Origin: Alphaproteobacteria bacterium
GTDB lineage: Bacteria; Pseudomonadota; Alphaproteobacteria; Rickettsiales; JAFLCR01
Length of the DNA: 12,124 bases
Reading direction: 5' to 3'
Assembly (NCBI GenBank): GCA_017302755.1
Contig: JAFLCR010000052.1
Coordinates: forward strand, 1-12,124
Shown: piece by piece, positions 1-5,399 of the stretch
Position numbering within the stretch: the first letter of the stretch is position 1
Layout of the letters: each line of letters starts with the position of its first letter
Notes under the pieces: model-generated
What the model was told of the DNA's origin: nothing
Database searches by the model: none
What the model saw: only the letters and a program-made list of their open reading frames with translations
Program-made: the position numbers and the translations under genes

Positions 1-70
1 GCCAGAAAGACGCGCCCACGCCCGCGGCAATGATCGCGATCAACAAAACCCACAGGGCGGATTGCTTCAT
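1..70 (-). CDS. N-terminus of a membrane-anchored or exported protein (partial; possible periplasmic metal sensor)
   Basis: Only the first 23 codons are inside the window; the rest lies beyond base 1. The visible peptide begins MKQSALWVLLIAIIAAGVGA, a short basic start followed by one strongly hydrophobic stretch, so it is a signal peptide or an uncleaved membrane anchor. Its ATG (70-68) overlaps the stop codon of the preceding gene in an ATGA, so the two are almost certainly co-translated. In cnrYXH-type metal-resistance operons a small anti-sigma protein is followed by a membrane-anchored periplasmic metal sensor (CnrX) and then an ECF sigma factor. The position and N-terminus fit the sensor, but this is inference from context; no metal-binding part is visible. 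Confidence 0.55.
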   Translation of the reverse strand, partial: MKQSALWVLLIAIIAAGVGASFW

Positions 71-402
71 AATTTCCTCAACGCGGTGGAAGGAAGCGCG
101 GGCGCATTATAATGGAAGACCTCCATCGCCAGGCCGTTGCCGGCATAGGAGGGGACAGGCCGCGAAATGCCCGCCCCCAGAAAGGCATACAGCGCCACCG
201 CTGTGACGCCCACCACGAAGCCCAGGCGGGGTTGCGGCAGGAACCCGGCAAGCCATGCGCCAAAGCGCTCCCTGGCGGGCGGCTCTCGGCGGATGCGGTT
301 CCATACGGCGGACTCCAGCCCCTGAAGGGCGGATAAGTCCGGTTCCTGCCGCGCATAGCGTTGCAGAAGCGTGTCGAGGTCTGGGGGCAGAGTGTGTGTC
401 AT
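67..402 (-). CDS. Small single-helix membrane protein, possible CnrY-like anti-sigma factor
   Basis: Protein of 111 residues. Residues 1-50 are charged and soluble (PPDLDTLLQRYARQEPD, then ESAVWNRIRRE). About residues 59-79 form one hydrophobic segment (GFVVGVTAVALYAFLGAGI), followed by a short tail expected outside the membrane. A cytoplasmic N-terminal helical segment plus one membrane helix is the plan of small anti-sigma factors such as CnrY or NccY, which hold an ECF sigma factor at the membrane. The gene heads a minus-strand operon and overlaps the next gene by four bases (ATGA). A candidate ECF-type promoter lies directly upstream, as expected for autoregulation. No database match could be made. 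It could also be an unrelated small membrane protein; the anti-sigma role is inferred from architecture and gene order, and the sigma gene is not in view. Confidence 0.6.
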   Translation of the reverse strand: MTHTLPPDLDTLLQRYARQEPDLSALQGLESAVWNRIRREPPARERFGAWLAGFLPQPRLGFVVGVTAVALYAFLGAGISRPVPSYAGNGLAMEVFHYNAPALPSTALRKL

Positions 403-408
403 ACCAGG

Positions 409-440
409 TTAGACGCCGTGACATGGAAAATCCCTCACCC
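409..440 (-). promoter_or_regulatory. Candidate ECF-sigma promoter for the anti-sigma-like operon
   Basis: Read on the minus strand, GTGAGGGATTTT is followed about 11 bases later by CGTCTAA, a -10 of the type used by many ECF sigma factors, with the usual T-rich start to the spacer. The -10 ends only 6-7 bases before the ATG at 402, and no Shine-Dalgarno sequence lies between, so the transcript would be leaderless or nearly so. This is a pattern match by eye; the cognate sigma factor is unknown. Confidence 0.35.
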
Positions 441-508
441 AGGTTTTAGCACACAGGCGGCCGGGAACAATATTCTATAGGAATCAACACGAAGGCAGTT
501 CGGCATAC

Positions 509-537
509 TTGATGGTATCTGGCTTGATTTGTATGTA
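509..537 (+). promoter_or_regulatory. Candidate sigma-70 promoter for yaiI
   Basis: TTGATG (509-514) and TATGTA (532-537) are separated by 17 bases, each matching four of six consensus positions. The start would fall near 544, giving a leader of about 34 bases before the ATG at 578. An AGGA at 562-565 can serve as ribosome binding site. Confidence 0.35.
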
Positions 538-577
538 AAATAACCCTCCGCTTTTTTTCGCAGGATCATTTCAACCC

Positions 578-1033
578 ATGCTGAACATCTACGTCGATGC
601 CGATGCTTGCCCCGTGAAGGAGGAGGTGATCCGCGTTGCCGAGCGGCATAAGCTGGAGGTGTATATGGTGAGCAACGGCAGTCTGCGCGCCGCCGTGGGG
701 CCGAAGATTCATCGGATCATGGTCGGCATGGAGGCCGATGCCGCGGATAACTGGATCGCCGGACGCGCGGGCGAGGGCGACATCGTGATCACGGCGGATA
801 TCCCCCTGGCCAAGCGCGCCCTGGAAAAGAAGGCCGCGGTGCTGGGGCCGAACGGCAAGCCCTTCACCCCGGAGAGCATCGGCCAGGCGCTGGCCATGCG
901 CGAGCTGCACAGCTATCTGCGCGAGGCGGGGGAGATTGCCGGTTACAACAAAAGCTTCAGCAAGCAAGACCGCTCCCGCTTCCTGCAAAGCCTGGAGGAA
1001 GCCATCCAGCGCATCCGGCGGGAGAGGGAGTAA
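578..1033 (+). CDS. yaiI: YaiI/YqxD family (UPF0178, DUF188) protein
   Basis: Full-length 151-residue member of the DUF188 family, a small cytoplasmic protein with a PIN-nuclease-like fold whose biochemical role is not settled. All family landmarks are present: the acidic N-terminal motif DADACPVK (7-14), TADIPLA (72-78), NGKPFTPESIG (92-102) and FSKQDRSRFLQSLE (127-140). The acidic residues in the first two motifs are the ones that would coordinate metal if it is an active nuclease. The start is fixed by the family N-terminus MLNIYVDADACP. It diverges from the anti-sigma-like gene and stands alone, converging on the kinase-like gene with a hairpin between them. Family assignment is secure; function is not known. 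Confidence 0.93.
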   Translation: MLNIYVDADACPVKEEVIRVAERHKLEVYMVSNGSLRAAVGPKIHRIMVGMEADAADNWIAGRAGEGDIVITADIPLAKRALEKKAAVLGPNGKPFTPESIGQALAMRELHSYLREAGEIAGYNKSFSKQDRSRFLQSLEEAIQRIRRERE

Positions 1034-1060
1034 TTCGGCCTAGGCCCAACGCCCCCCACT

Positions 1061-1086
1061 GTCATCCCAGCTTCCGCTGGGATGAC
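1061..1086. terminator. Perfect 11-bp hairpin between convergent genes, likely bidirectional terminator or dispersed palindrome
   Basis: GTCATCCCAGC (1061-1071), loop ttcc, GCTGGGATGAC (1076-1086): a perfect 11-bp stem with a four-base loop. It lies 27 bases after the yaiI stop and 9 bases after the end of the convergent kinase-like gene. On the plus strand it is followed by CTCTTTATTT, a weak T-tract; on the minus strand there is none. The position fits a terminator serving both genes. Intergenic palindromes with a similar TCATCCC/GGGATGA core occur in many copies in some proteobacterial genomes, so it may also be a repeat family member. Confidence 0.6.
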
Positions 1087-1095
1087 ACTCTTTAT

Positions 1096-1563
1096 TTAAT
1101 CCCGCCGCTCAAGCTCGTCGGGCGTTGGTTTTTGAAAGAGCGCGATCCACGGCTTCATCATGGCTTCGGGAATGATGAAACTCGTTGGCGAAGGCTGCGC
1201 GTTTCTTATCGCAAGCCGCCGCATCAACTCCTCGGTCGGCACATCCAGAAAATGCACTTCGCTGCCGGCCCCAAGGGTTTTCGCGCGCGACCGATAGTCT
1301 TCGCGCTCCTCCCGCGCCCAGAAACCGAAATCGAGGATGACGTTCGTTCCCAAGGCAAGCGCTCTGCTGGCGACGTTCCAAAGCATCGCCTCAATGAGCG
1401 TGTGCCTGGCGTCGTGTTCCCGCTCCTCGGCATCTTGACCGAAGAGGCTTATCTGCCATTCATCCGACGTCAGCCGAAGGGCCGATTGCTCCTGTTCAAG
1501 TTTTTGCGCGAGGGTTGTTTTTCCGGAGCAAGGAAGCCCAACCATTAAATGAAGCGTCGCCAT
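1096..1563 (-). CDS. Small P-loop ATP-binding protein, kinase-like (AAA_33 type)
   Basis: Protein of 155 residues from the ATG at 1563. The Walker A loop GLPCSGKTT spans residues 9-17 right at the N-terminus, followed by TSDEW and a Walker B-like strand VILDFGFW with a basic-acidic helix after it (AREEREDYRSR). This is the plan of small nucleotide-dependent phosphotransferases of the zeta-toxin, chloramphenicol-phosphotransferase and polynucleotide-kinase relatives; many bacterial members have no known substrate. The reading frame is open up to 1614, but the start at 1563 is chosen because it puts the Walker A strand at the N-terminus as usual and has GCAGGA seven bases upstream. The longer start would run into the palindrome at 1589-1627. 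No antitoxin-like partner is adjacent. The substrate cannot be told from sequence. Confidence 0.8.
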   Translation of the reverse strand: MATLHLMVGLPCSGKTTLAQKLEQEQSALRLTSDEWQISLFGQDAEEREHDARHTLIEAMLWNVASRALALGTNVILDFGFWAREEREDYRSRAKTLGAGSEVHFLDVPTEELMRRLAIRNAQPSPTSFIIPEAMMKPWIALFQKPTPDELERRD

Positions 1564-1580
1564 GTTTAATCCTGCCCTAT

Positions 1581-1635
1581 ATATTTTAGGGGCTGGCATA
1601 AATGTTGTGAACATCTATGCCAGCCCCATATTTTA
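1581..1635. repeat. 39-bp nested palindrome flanked by exact 8-bp direct repeats
   Basis: GGGGCTGGCATA (1589-1600) pairs perfectly with TATGCCAGCCCC (1616-1627). After one unpaired base on each side, the inner ATGTT (1602-1606) pairs with AACAT (1610-1614) around a GTG loop, so the whole 1589-1627 segment folds as one hairpin. The direct repeat ATATTTTA occurs exactly at its outer edges, 1581-1588 and 1628-1635. A palindrome bordered by a direct repeat is what a small inserted element with a target duplication looks like. It sits just upstream of the kinase-like gene, so it could also act in that leader. There is no U-tract suited to termination on the minus strand. Confidence 0.7.
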
Positions 1636-1672
1636 TGGTTGGGTGCTAAACGAACGCAAAAATGAATTGAAT

Positions 1673-1785
1673 CTATACCTGTTCCGCAGTGTAGTGTTTC
1701 CCCGTCATAACAAATCCTCCTATAAACAGTCCGTATCCTATCCAGATTCACTCTGGAACCGGGCTCAATTATAGGGAGCAGGTCA
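1673..1785 (-). mobile_element. Left-end remnant of an IS3-family-like insertion sequence
   Basis: On the minus strand, TGACCTGCTCCCTATAATTG (from 1785) resembles IS3-family terminal repeats that begin with TGA and contain CTGCTCCC or CTGCCCC. About 57 bases further on, AGGAGG stands six bases before an ATG at 1708-1706 that encodes MTGKHYTAEQV and then stops at 1673. The pattern K-[HR]-[YF]-T-x-E-Q-[IV] is typical of the start of IS3-family OrfA transposases. The frame breaks right after EQV and nothing of the remaining transposase follows, so this is a deletion remnant. A 6-bp hairpin (TCCAGA 1741-1746 with TCTGGA 1752-1757) lies within the leader. The family call rests on memory of conserved motifs, not on a search. 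Confidence 0.55.
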
Positions 1786-1830
1786 CAGCGTGAAGCGCTA
1801 TGAATCATTGAATATGCTCAGTCCACGAAT

Positions 1831-1854
1831 TTAATTGTGCATTTATGCTATATT
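1831..1854 (+). promoter_or_regulatory. Candidate extended -10 promoter for the RTX gene
   Basis: TGCTATATT (1846-1854) is an extended -10 (TGn then TATATT, five of six matches). No good -35 is present at the normal distance, which extended -10 promoters tolerate. Initiation near 1861 would give a leader of about 60 bases before the ATG at 1920. TTAATTGTGCATTTA (1831-1845), directly upstream, is one mismatch away from a CtrA box but lies in AT-rich DNA and may be chance. Confidence 0.4.
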
Positions 1855-1907
1855 AACACTCAGTCTTGTAGTTTTTCATGCGGAATATTCACATCCGAAA
1901 TGAAAAA

Positions 1908-1913
1908 AGAGGA
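1908..1913 (+). promoter_or_regulatory. Ribosome binding site that sets the RTX gene start
   Basis: AGAGGA lies six bases before the ATG at 1920. The earlier in-frame ATG at 1878 has no comparable purine-rich sequence, so the protein most likely begins at MYAYENLPENG. Confidence 0.65.
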
Positions 1914-1919
1914 AGATAC

Positions 1920-3038
1920 ATGTACGCATACGAAAATTTACCTGAGAATGGATTGTATGTTGATTGGCAACAGCGGCTCGCGCTTAAATTGCCCGGGGCT
2001 GAGCCGGAAACTGCTAAATATATGTTGGTCAGTGGTTCTCCCCTCCCGCCCGGCTTCGGGACGCCGTCTTATATAAAGCCCATATATTACTGGGATGGCA
2101 GCAATAACAGCGATTACATGGAGGCGAAGCTAGCAAAGCACATATTCGGTAATCGGGGAGACGACGTTATAAATCTAACCAACCCAGGAGCCGCCGAAAC
2201 GTATGTTTTTGGCGGTGGAGGCGCGGATACGTTTATCATGGGGCCGGCGCGTACGGGCTTTTTTAACAGTTCGCCCCTGGTCGTGATTCGTGACTTCTTC
2301 CCGGATTTCTGGGTTCCTGATGGATCGTGGGAGCAACGTCCCGCCACATTTGTCCCAGGCGATCGGATCGATCTGTCGGCTTATGTGCCAGACTTCAACA
2401 GCCTGAAAATAACGTACAGTGATTACGGTCAGTCAGCCACGCTCAGCTATGGCGAACATACCTGGCATGTGGAAGGATCGAGGCTTAATTTCAGTGAATC
2501 GAACGTGCTGACGGCTGCAAGCCAAAAAACTGCTTCACTTAACAGCGATTTGCTGCATGGCGGCGTTTTTGGTGACAGTATGTCCGGCCTTGAAGGCGTC
2601 GATGTGATCCATGGTTATGAGGGAAATGACATACTGCATGGCAATGAGGGGAACGATTTCCTGAGCAGCGATGCAGGCTCGGATGAATTGTACGGTGGAC
2701 AAGGCGACGATCTCATGTACGGCGGTGACGGTGACGATCTTCTGCACGGAAACCTTGGCGATGATCACCTTCACAGCGATCTGGGTAATGACATCCTTTA
2801 TGGTGGCCTGGGGACGGACAGGTTCTATTTCACAAGTCAGCACGGCCATGATCGCATCCTGGATTTCGAGTTGGGCACGGACAAGCTGGTGTTTTCAGGG
2901 CTTGGCCCACGGAATGGCGGGGTTGCATTTCATGCCTCTTACGTGGAGGACGGGAATCTGGTGATTCAGTCGAATTTGGGGAACATCACGCTGGTTGGCG
3001 TGCAATCCATCGGCATCCATGATTTAGAATTTATCTGA
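1920..3038 (+). CDS. Secreted RTX (hemolysin-type) calcium-binding repeat protein
   Basis: Protein of 372 residues without an N-terminal signal peptide. It has two RTX-like blocks. The first (about residues 75-152) contains GNRGDDVINL, VFGGGGADTFI and GDRIDLSAY. The second (about 213-304) contains eight uninterrupted nonapeptides of the GGxGxDxLx type. These are followed by DRILDFELGTDKLVF and a beta-rich C-terminus ending in HDLEFI. Such repeats fold into a calcium-filled parallel beta-roll. Absence of an N-terminal signal and an acidic-hydrophobic C-terminus fit export by a type I system. No protease, lipase or epimerase domain is visible, so its activity is unknown; a matrix or surface role beside a polysaccharide operon is only a guess. 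No type I transporter is in the window. The gene is AT-richer than its neighbours, uses ATA codons, and lies next to mobile-element debris, which suggests transfer. Confidence 0.88.
   Translation: MYAYENLPENGLYVDWQQRLALKLPGAEPETAKYMLVSGSPLPPGFGTPSYIKPIYYWDGSNNSDYMEAKLAKHIFGNRGDDVINLTNPGAAETYVFGGGGADTFIMGPARTGFFNSSPLVVIRDFFPDFWVPDGSWEQRPATFVPGDRIDLSAYVPDFNSLKITYSDYGQSATLSYGEHTWHVEGSRLNFSESNVLTAASQKTASLNSDLLHGGVFGDSMSGLEGVDVIHGYEGNDILHGNEGNDFLSSDAGSDELYGGQGDDLMYGGDGDDLLHGNLGDDHLHSDLGNDILYGGLGTDRFYFTSQHGHDRILDFELGTDKLVFSGLGPRNGGVAFHASYVEDGNLVIQSNLGNITLVGVQSIGIHDLEFI
2610..2825 (+). repeat. Eight tandem RTX nonapeptide codons with a four-unit superperiod
   Basis: Eight consecutive 27-base units encode HGYEGNDIL, HGNEGNDFL, SSDAGSDEL, YGGQGDDLM, YGGDGDDLL, HGNLGDDHL, HSDLGNDIL and YGGLGTDRF. 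The first-triplet pattern HGN, SSD/HSD, YGG occurs in units 2-4 and again in units 6-8, so the array looks like two copies of a four-unit, 108-base block. Confidence 0.8.
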
Positions 3039-3063
3039 CGCGGAGTTGGGGAAGATGTGTTGC

Positions 3064-3984
3064 TTAAACGACGACGTCGGAAGCTAGGGAGCACGCCTCT
3101 TTGGCATCGCCCAGTTCAATCTGCAGCGTAGCGTGATGAATGCTGAATTTTTTGGCCAGCTCGGCGGTGATCTTCTGTAAGATGCCGTCACCGGGATGGC
3201 CGCCGGGCATCAGCAAATGCGCAGATAAGGCGGTTTCCGACGTGCTTATGGCCCAGATGTGGAGGTCGTGCACTTCCTTCACCCCCGCCTGCGATGCCAG
3301 ATAGCCGCGCACTTCGGCTGGGTCGATGCCTTCCGGCACGGCGTGCAGCGCCAGGGTGGTGGAGGATTTGAGCAGATCCCACGCGCCGCGGATGATGAAG
3401 AGCGCGATCGCCAGGCTCACCAGCGGATCAAGCCAGCCCCAGCCGGTCGCCATCACCAGCCCGCCCGCCACGAACACGCCCAGCGAGATCGCCGCATCCG
3501 CCACCATGTGCAGGTAGGCGCTGCGGATGTTCAGATCGTTCCCCTGGTGCTTCATCAACTGCCAGGCGGTGAACCCGTTCACGGCCACGCCGGCGAGCGC
3601 CACCAGCATCACGGCGACGCCGGAGGTGTATTCCGGGCTTCCCAGGCGGCGCATCGCCTCGAAGCCGATGCCGCCCACGGTGACAAGCAGCAGCACCGCG
3701 TTCGCCAGCGAGGCCATGATGGAGCTGCTCTGCAACCCATAGGTAAAACGCGCCGAAGGGGTTTTCTGCGATAGCCTCGCCGCGCCCCAGGCGAGGAACA
3801 GCGCCAGCACATCGCCCGCGTTGTGGCCGGCGTCGGCCAGCAGGGCCAGCGAGTTCGCCCACAGGCCGCAGAGAACCTCGATCGCGATGAATCCCGTATT
3901 GAGGATGATGCCGGGCAGAAAAATATGTTCCGGCGAGACCGCGTGATGATGATGCGCGTGGCCGTGATGGTGGTGGTCGCTCAT
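3064..3984 (-). CDS. Cation diffusion facilitator (CzcD/ZitB-like zinc exporter)
   Basis: Inner-membrane metal/proton antiporter of 306 residues. It opens with a histidine-rich stretch (MSDHHHHGHAHHHH) likely to collect metal. About six membrane helices follow, with the transport site formed by H54 and D58 (LADAGHNAGD) and H159 and D163 (HMVADA). This HD/HD arrangement is typical of zinc- and cadmium-selective members. The cytoplasmic C-terminal domain has the usual VHDLHIW (238-244) and HHATLQIE (283-290) motifs. The frame is open up to 4080, but an upstream start would overlap the isomerase gene, and the family N-terminus begins at 3984. The ATG lies one base after the pgi stop, and no strong ribosome binding site is seen, so translation probably depends on coupling. 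Length is normal for the family. The exact metal is inferred. Confidence 0.93.
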   Translation of the reverse strand: MSDHHHHGHAHHHHAVSPEHIFLPGIILNTGFIAIEVLCGLWANSLALLADAGHNAGDVLALFLAWGAARLSQKTPSARFTYGLQSSSIMASLANAVLLLVTVGGIGFEAMRRLGSPEYTSGVAVMLVALAGVAVNGFTAWQLMKHQGNDLNIRSAYLHMVADAAISLGVFVAGGLVMATGWGWLDPLVSLAIALFIIRGAWDLLKSSTTLALHAVPEGIDPAEVRGYLASQAGVKEVHDLHIWAISTSETALSAHLLMPGGHPGDGILQKITAELAKKFSIHHATLQIELGDAKEACSLASDVVV

Positions 3985-3985
3985 A

Positions 3986-5281
3986 TCAGGCGGCTTTGTG
4001 CACCGGGGCGTAGGTTTCCAAGCTCTTGCGGGCAAGGATCTTGCCTTCCTCGACAGCAGGCTGGTCGAAGGCATCCACACCCAGCAGGTCGGCGGCGATG
4101 ATCGTTTCCAGCATAAAATGCATCAGCAGCTCGCCAAGCACCGCTTCCTTCATCGCCGGAAGATGGAAGATGCGCACCGGCACGCCGTGGTTCTGCAGCG
4201 ATTGCGCAGTCGCCCACTGTTCGGCGTGCAGCACGTCGCCCAGCGTGCGGCCCTGGATGTAGCCCAGGCCTTCCATGTTCATGAGATCCGCCGGGATGAC
4301 GGCGCCCTGGCCCTTGGTGTCGAGGAAAAACAGGGTGACGAATTTGTCCTTTGGCCCGTCGATGTAAAGCTGAAGCTGGCTGTGCTGGTCTACGGTGCCG
4401 AGGCTGCTGGTGGGGGTGGTGCCCTTGCCGTTCTTGCCTAGGCTTTCCGCCCAGAGCTGACGGTACCACTGACTGAACAGAGCCAGCCGCTCCACATAGG
4501 GCATCACTACGGGAAGATCATATCCCGCCTCCGCCAGGGCGATGGAAAGCGCCGCCCCAAGCGCCGCGGGAGCGTCTTTCGGTGCGCCCGCTTTCAGGTT
4601 GGCGGCCACGGCGCGCCCGGCGCCCGCCCGAAACGCGGCGATATCCAACCCTGCAATGGCCGCGGGCAGAAGCCCCACCGCCGTCAGCACGGAGAACCGG
4701 CCGCCGATGCCCGGATCCATCGGCAGGGTGCGGCAGCCGAAGCGCTCCGCGAGCTGCGTCAACGGATTGAGTTTTGATTCTGTGATAAAAAAGAGATTTT
4801 CCTTGAGCGCCGCTTCGCCTGCTTTCTTGCGTAAGGCGTCCATGCACACGGCCAGCTGGGACAGGGTTTCCACCGTGCCGCCGGATTTGCTGATGGCGAT
4901 GATCGCCGTTTTTTCCAGAGGCAGGCGCTCAATGAGGCTGTCGAAGGTATGCGGATCCACATTGTCTTCAAAGCGAATGGCCGGCGAAGAAGAACTCGCC
5001 AGGGAAAGCAGCGTCTTTCCGCCCAGGCTGGAGCCGCCGGTGCCAAGCACCAGCACATGGCCAAAGCGACCGCGAATATGGTCAGCCAGCTCTGTGATGG
5101 CGGCGAGATCGTCCGTGCGCTCTGCCAGGTTCAGCAAAGGAAGGGCGTTCGATTGCTGCTTCTGTCGAAGCGTTTTCAGCGAGGCTTCCGTACGCTGCAT
5201 CATGGCGGCAAGATTTTCGGCGGAAAGGGTAACCTTTGTATTCACGCCCAAGCTGGCGGTGATATCCTGCGCTGTCTCCAT
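3986..5281 (-). CDS. pgi: Glucose-6-phosphate isomerase
   Basis: Cytoplasmic enzyme interconverting glucose 6-phosphate and fructose 6-phosphate. The 431-residue protein has the sugar-phosphate binding loops GTGGSSLGG (80-88) and SKSGGT (131-136), the family signature GIGGRFSV (191-198), the catalytic glutamate in WAESLGKNG (E279), the catalytic histidine in GTVDQHSQ (H300), and a C-terminal EEGKILARK supplying the late lysine. It is about 120 residues shorter than the E. coli enzyme, which is normal for the compact form found in alphaproteobacteria and many other bacteria. The start has AAAAGG nine bases upstream. It lies after the ugd terminator with its own likely promoter, and leads directly into the metal transporter gene. 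Its product feeds both glycolysis and sugar-nucleotide synthesis, which fits the polysaccharide operon just upstream. Confidence 0.96.
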   Translation of the reverse strand: METAQDITASLGVNTKVTLSAENLAAMMQRTEASLKTLRQKQQSNALPLLNLAERTDDLAAITELADHIRGRFGHVLVLGTGGSSLGGKTLLSLASSSSPAIRFEDNVDPHTFDSLIERLPLEKTAIIAISKSGGTVETLSQLAVCMDALRKKAGEAALKENLFFITESKLNPLTQLAERFGCRTLPMDPGIGGRFSVLTAVGLLPAAIAGLDIAAFRAGAGRAVAANLKAGAPKDAPAALGAALSIALAEAGYDLPVVMPYVERLALFSQWYRQLWAESLGKNGKGTTPTSSLGTVDQHSQLQLYIDGPKDKFVTLFFLDTKGQGAVIPADLMNMEGLGYIQGRTLGDVLHAEQWATAQSLQNHGVPVRIFHLPAMKEAVLGELLMHFMLETIIAADLLGVDAFDQPAVEEGKILARKSLETYAPVHKAA

Positions 5282-5315
5282 GATTGACGACCTTTTATTC
5301 TATACAACCCAGGGA

Positions 5316-5343
5316 ACAATAACGAATAATCGGGTTGTGCCAA
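5316..5343 (-). promoter_or_regulatory. Candidate sigma-70 promoter for pgi and the cation transporter
   Basis: On the minus strand, TTGGCA (5343-5338) and TATTGT (5321-5316) are 16 bases apart, matching five and four of six consensus positions. Initiation near 5309 would give a leader of about 28 bases. It begins just after the hairpin that ends the ugd transcript. A 7-bp inverted repeat (ACAACCC 5304-5310 with GGGTTGT 5332-5338) spans the promoter and could be an operator, though it may be chance. Confidence 0.35.
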
Positions 5344-5346
5344 GCG

Positions 5347-5379
5347 GAAACAGCCCTTGCGTTACGCAAAGGCTGTTTC
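5347..5379 (-). terminator. Hairpin terminator after the exopolysaccharide operon
   Basis: On the minus strand GAAACAGCCTTTGCG and CGCAAGGGCTGTTTC form a 15-bp stem with a single T-G wobble and a TAA loop, starting 20 bases after the ugd stop. The 3' arm ends in CTGTTTC, but there is no long T-run beyond it, so termination may be partial. It separates the synthase-pilZ-ugd genes from pgi. Confidence 0.65.
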
Positions 5380-5399
5380 ATGCATCTCTTTCCAGTAAA

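Larger units (their letters stand above)
1564..1919. other. Gene-free AT-richer stretch with a palindrome, an IS remnant and the RTX gene promoter
   Basis: About 355 bases without an intact gene. From left to right it holds the ribosome binding site of the kinase-like gene, the palindrome with direct repeats (1581-1635), the broken IS3-like end (1673-1785), and the likely promoter and leader of the RTX gene (1831-1919). Open frames here in all six readings are short and have no recognisable product. The base composition is clearly more AT-rich than the flanking operons. Confidence 0.6.

Noticed and set aside
1564..1614. N-terminal extension of the kinase-like protein to 1614
   Set aside because: The extension would be encoded partly by the palindrome, adds no conserved residues and lacks a ribosome binding site. 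The start at 1563 has GCAGGA at good distance.
1831..1845. Second possible CtrA box, TTAATTGTGCATTTA
   Set aside because: It has one mismatch in the second half and lies in AT-rich DNA where such matches occur by chance.
1878..1919. Earlier ATG for the RTX protein
   Set aside because: No ribosome binding site precedes 1878, whereas AGAGGA stands six bases before the ATG at 1920.
2610..2825. Regular 27-base units considered as a CRISPR array
   Set aside because: The units are in-frame RTX nonapeptide codons inside a coding region, with no spacer structure and no cas gene.
3985..4080. N-terminal extension of the cation transporter to 4080
   Set aside because: It would overlap the conserved C-terminus of pgi by about 95 bases. 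The His-rich family N-terminus begins at 3984.
5313..5336. GGAAC followed about 15 bases later by GGTT, resembling an EcfG general-stress promoter
   Set aside because: The -10 should be CGTT at 16-17 bases, and no plus-strand gene begins downstream.
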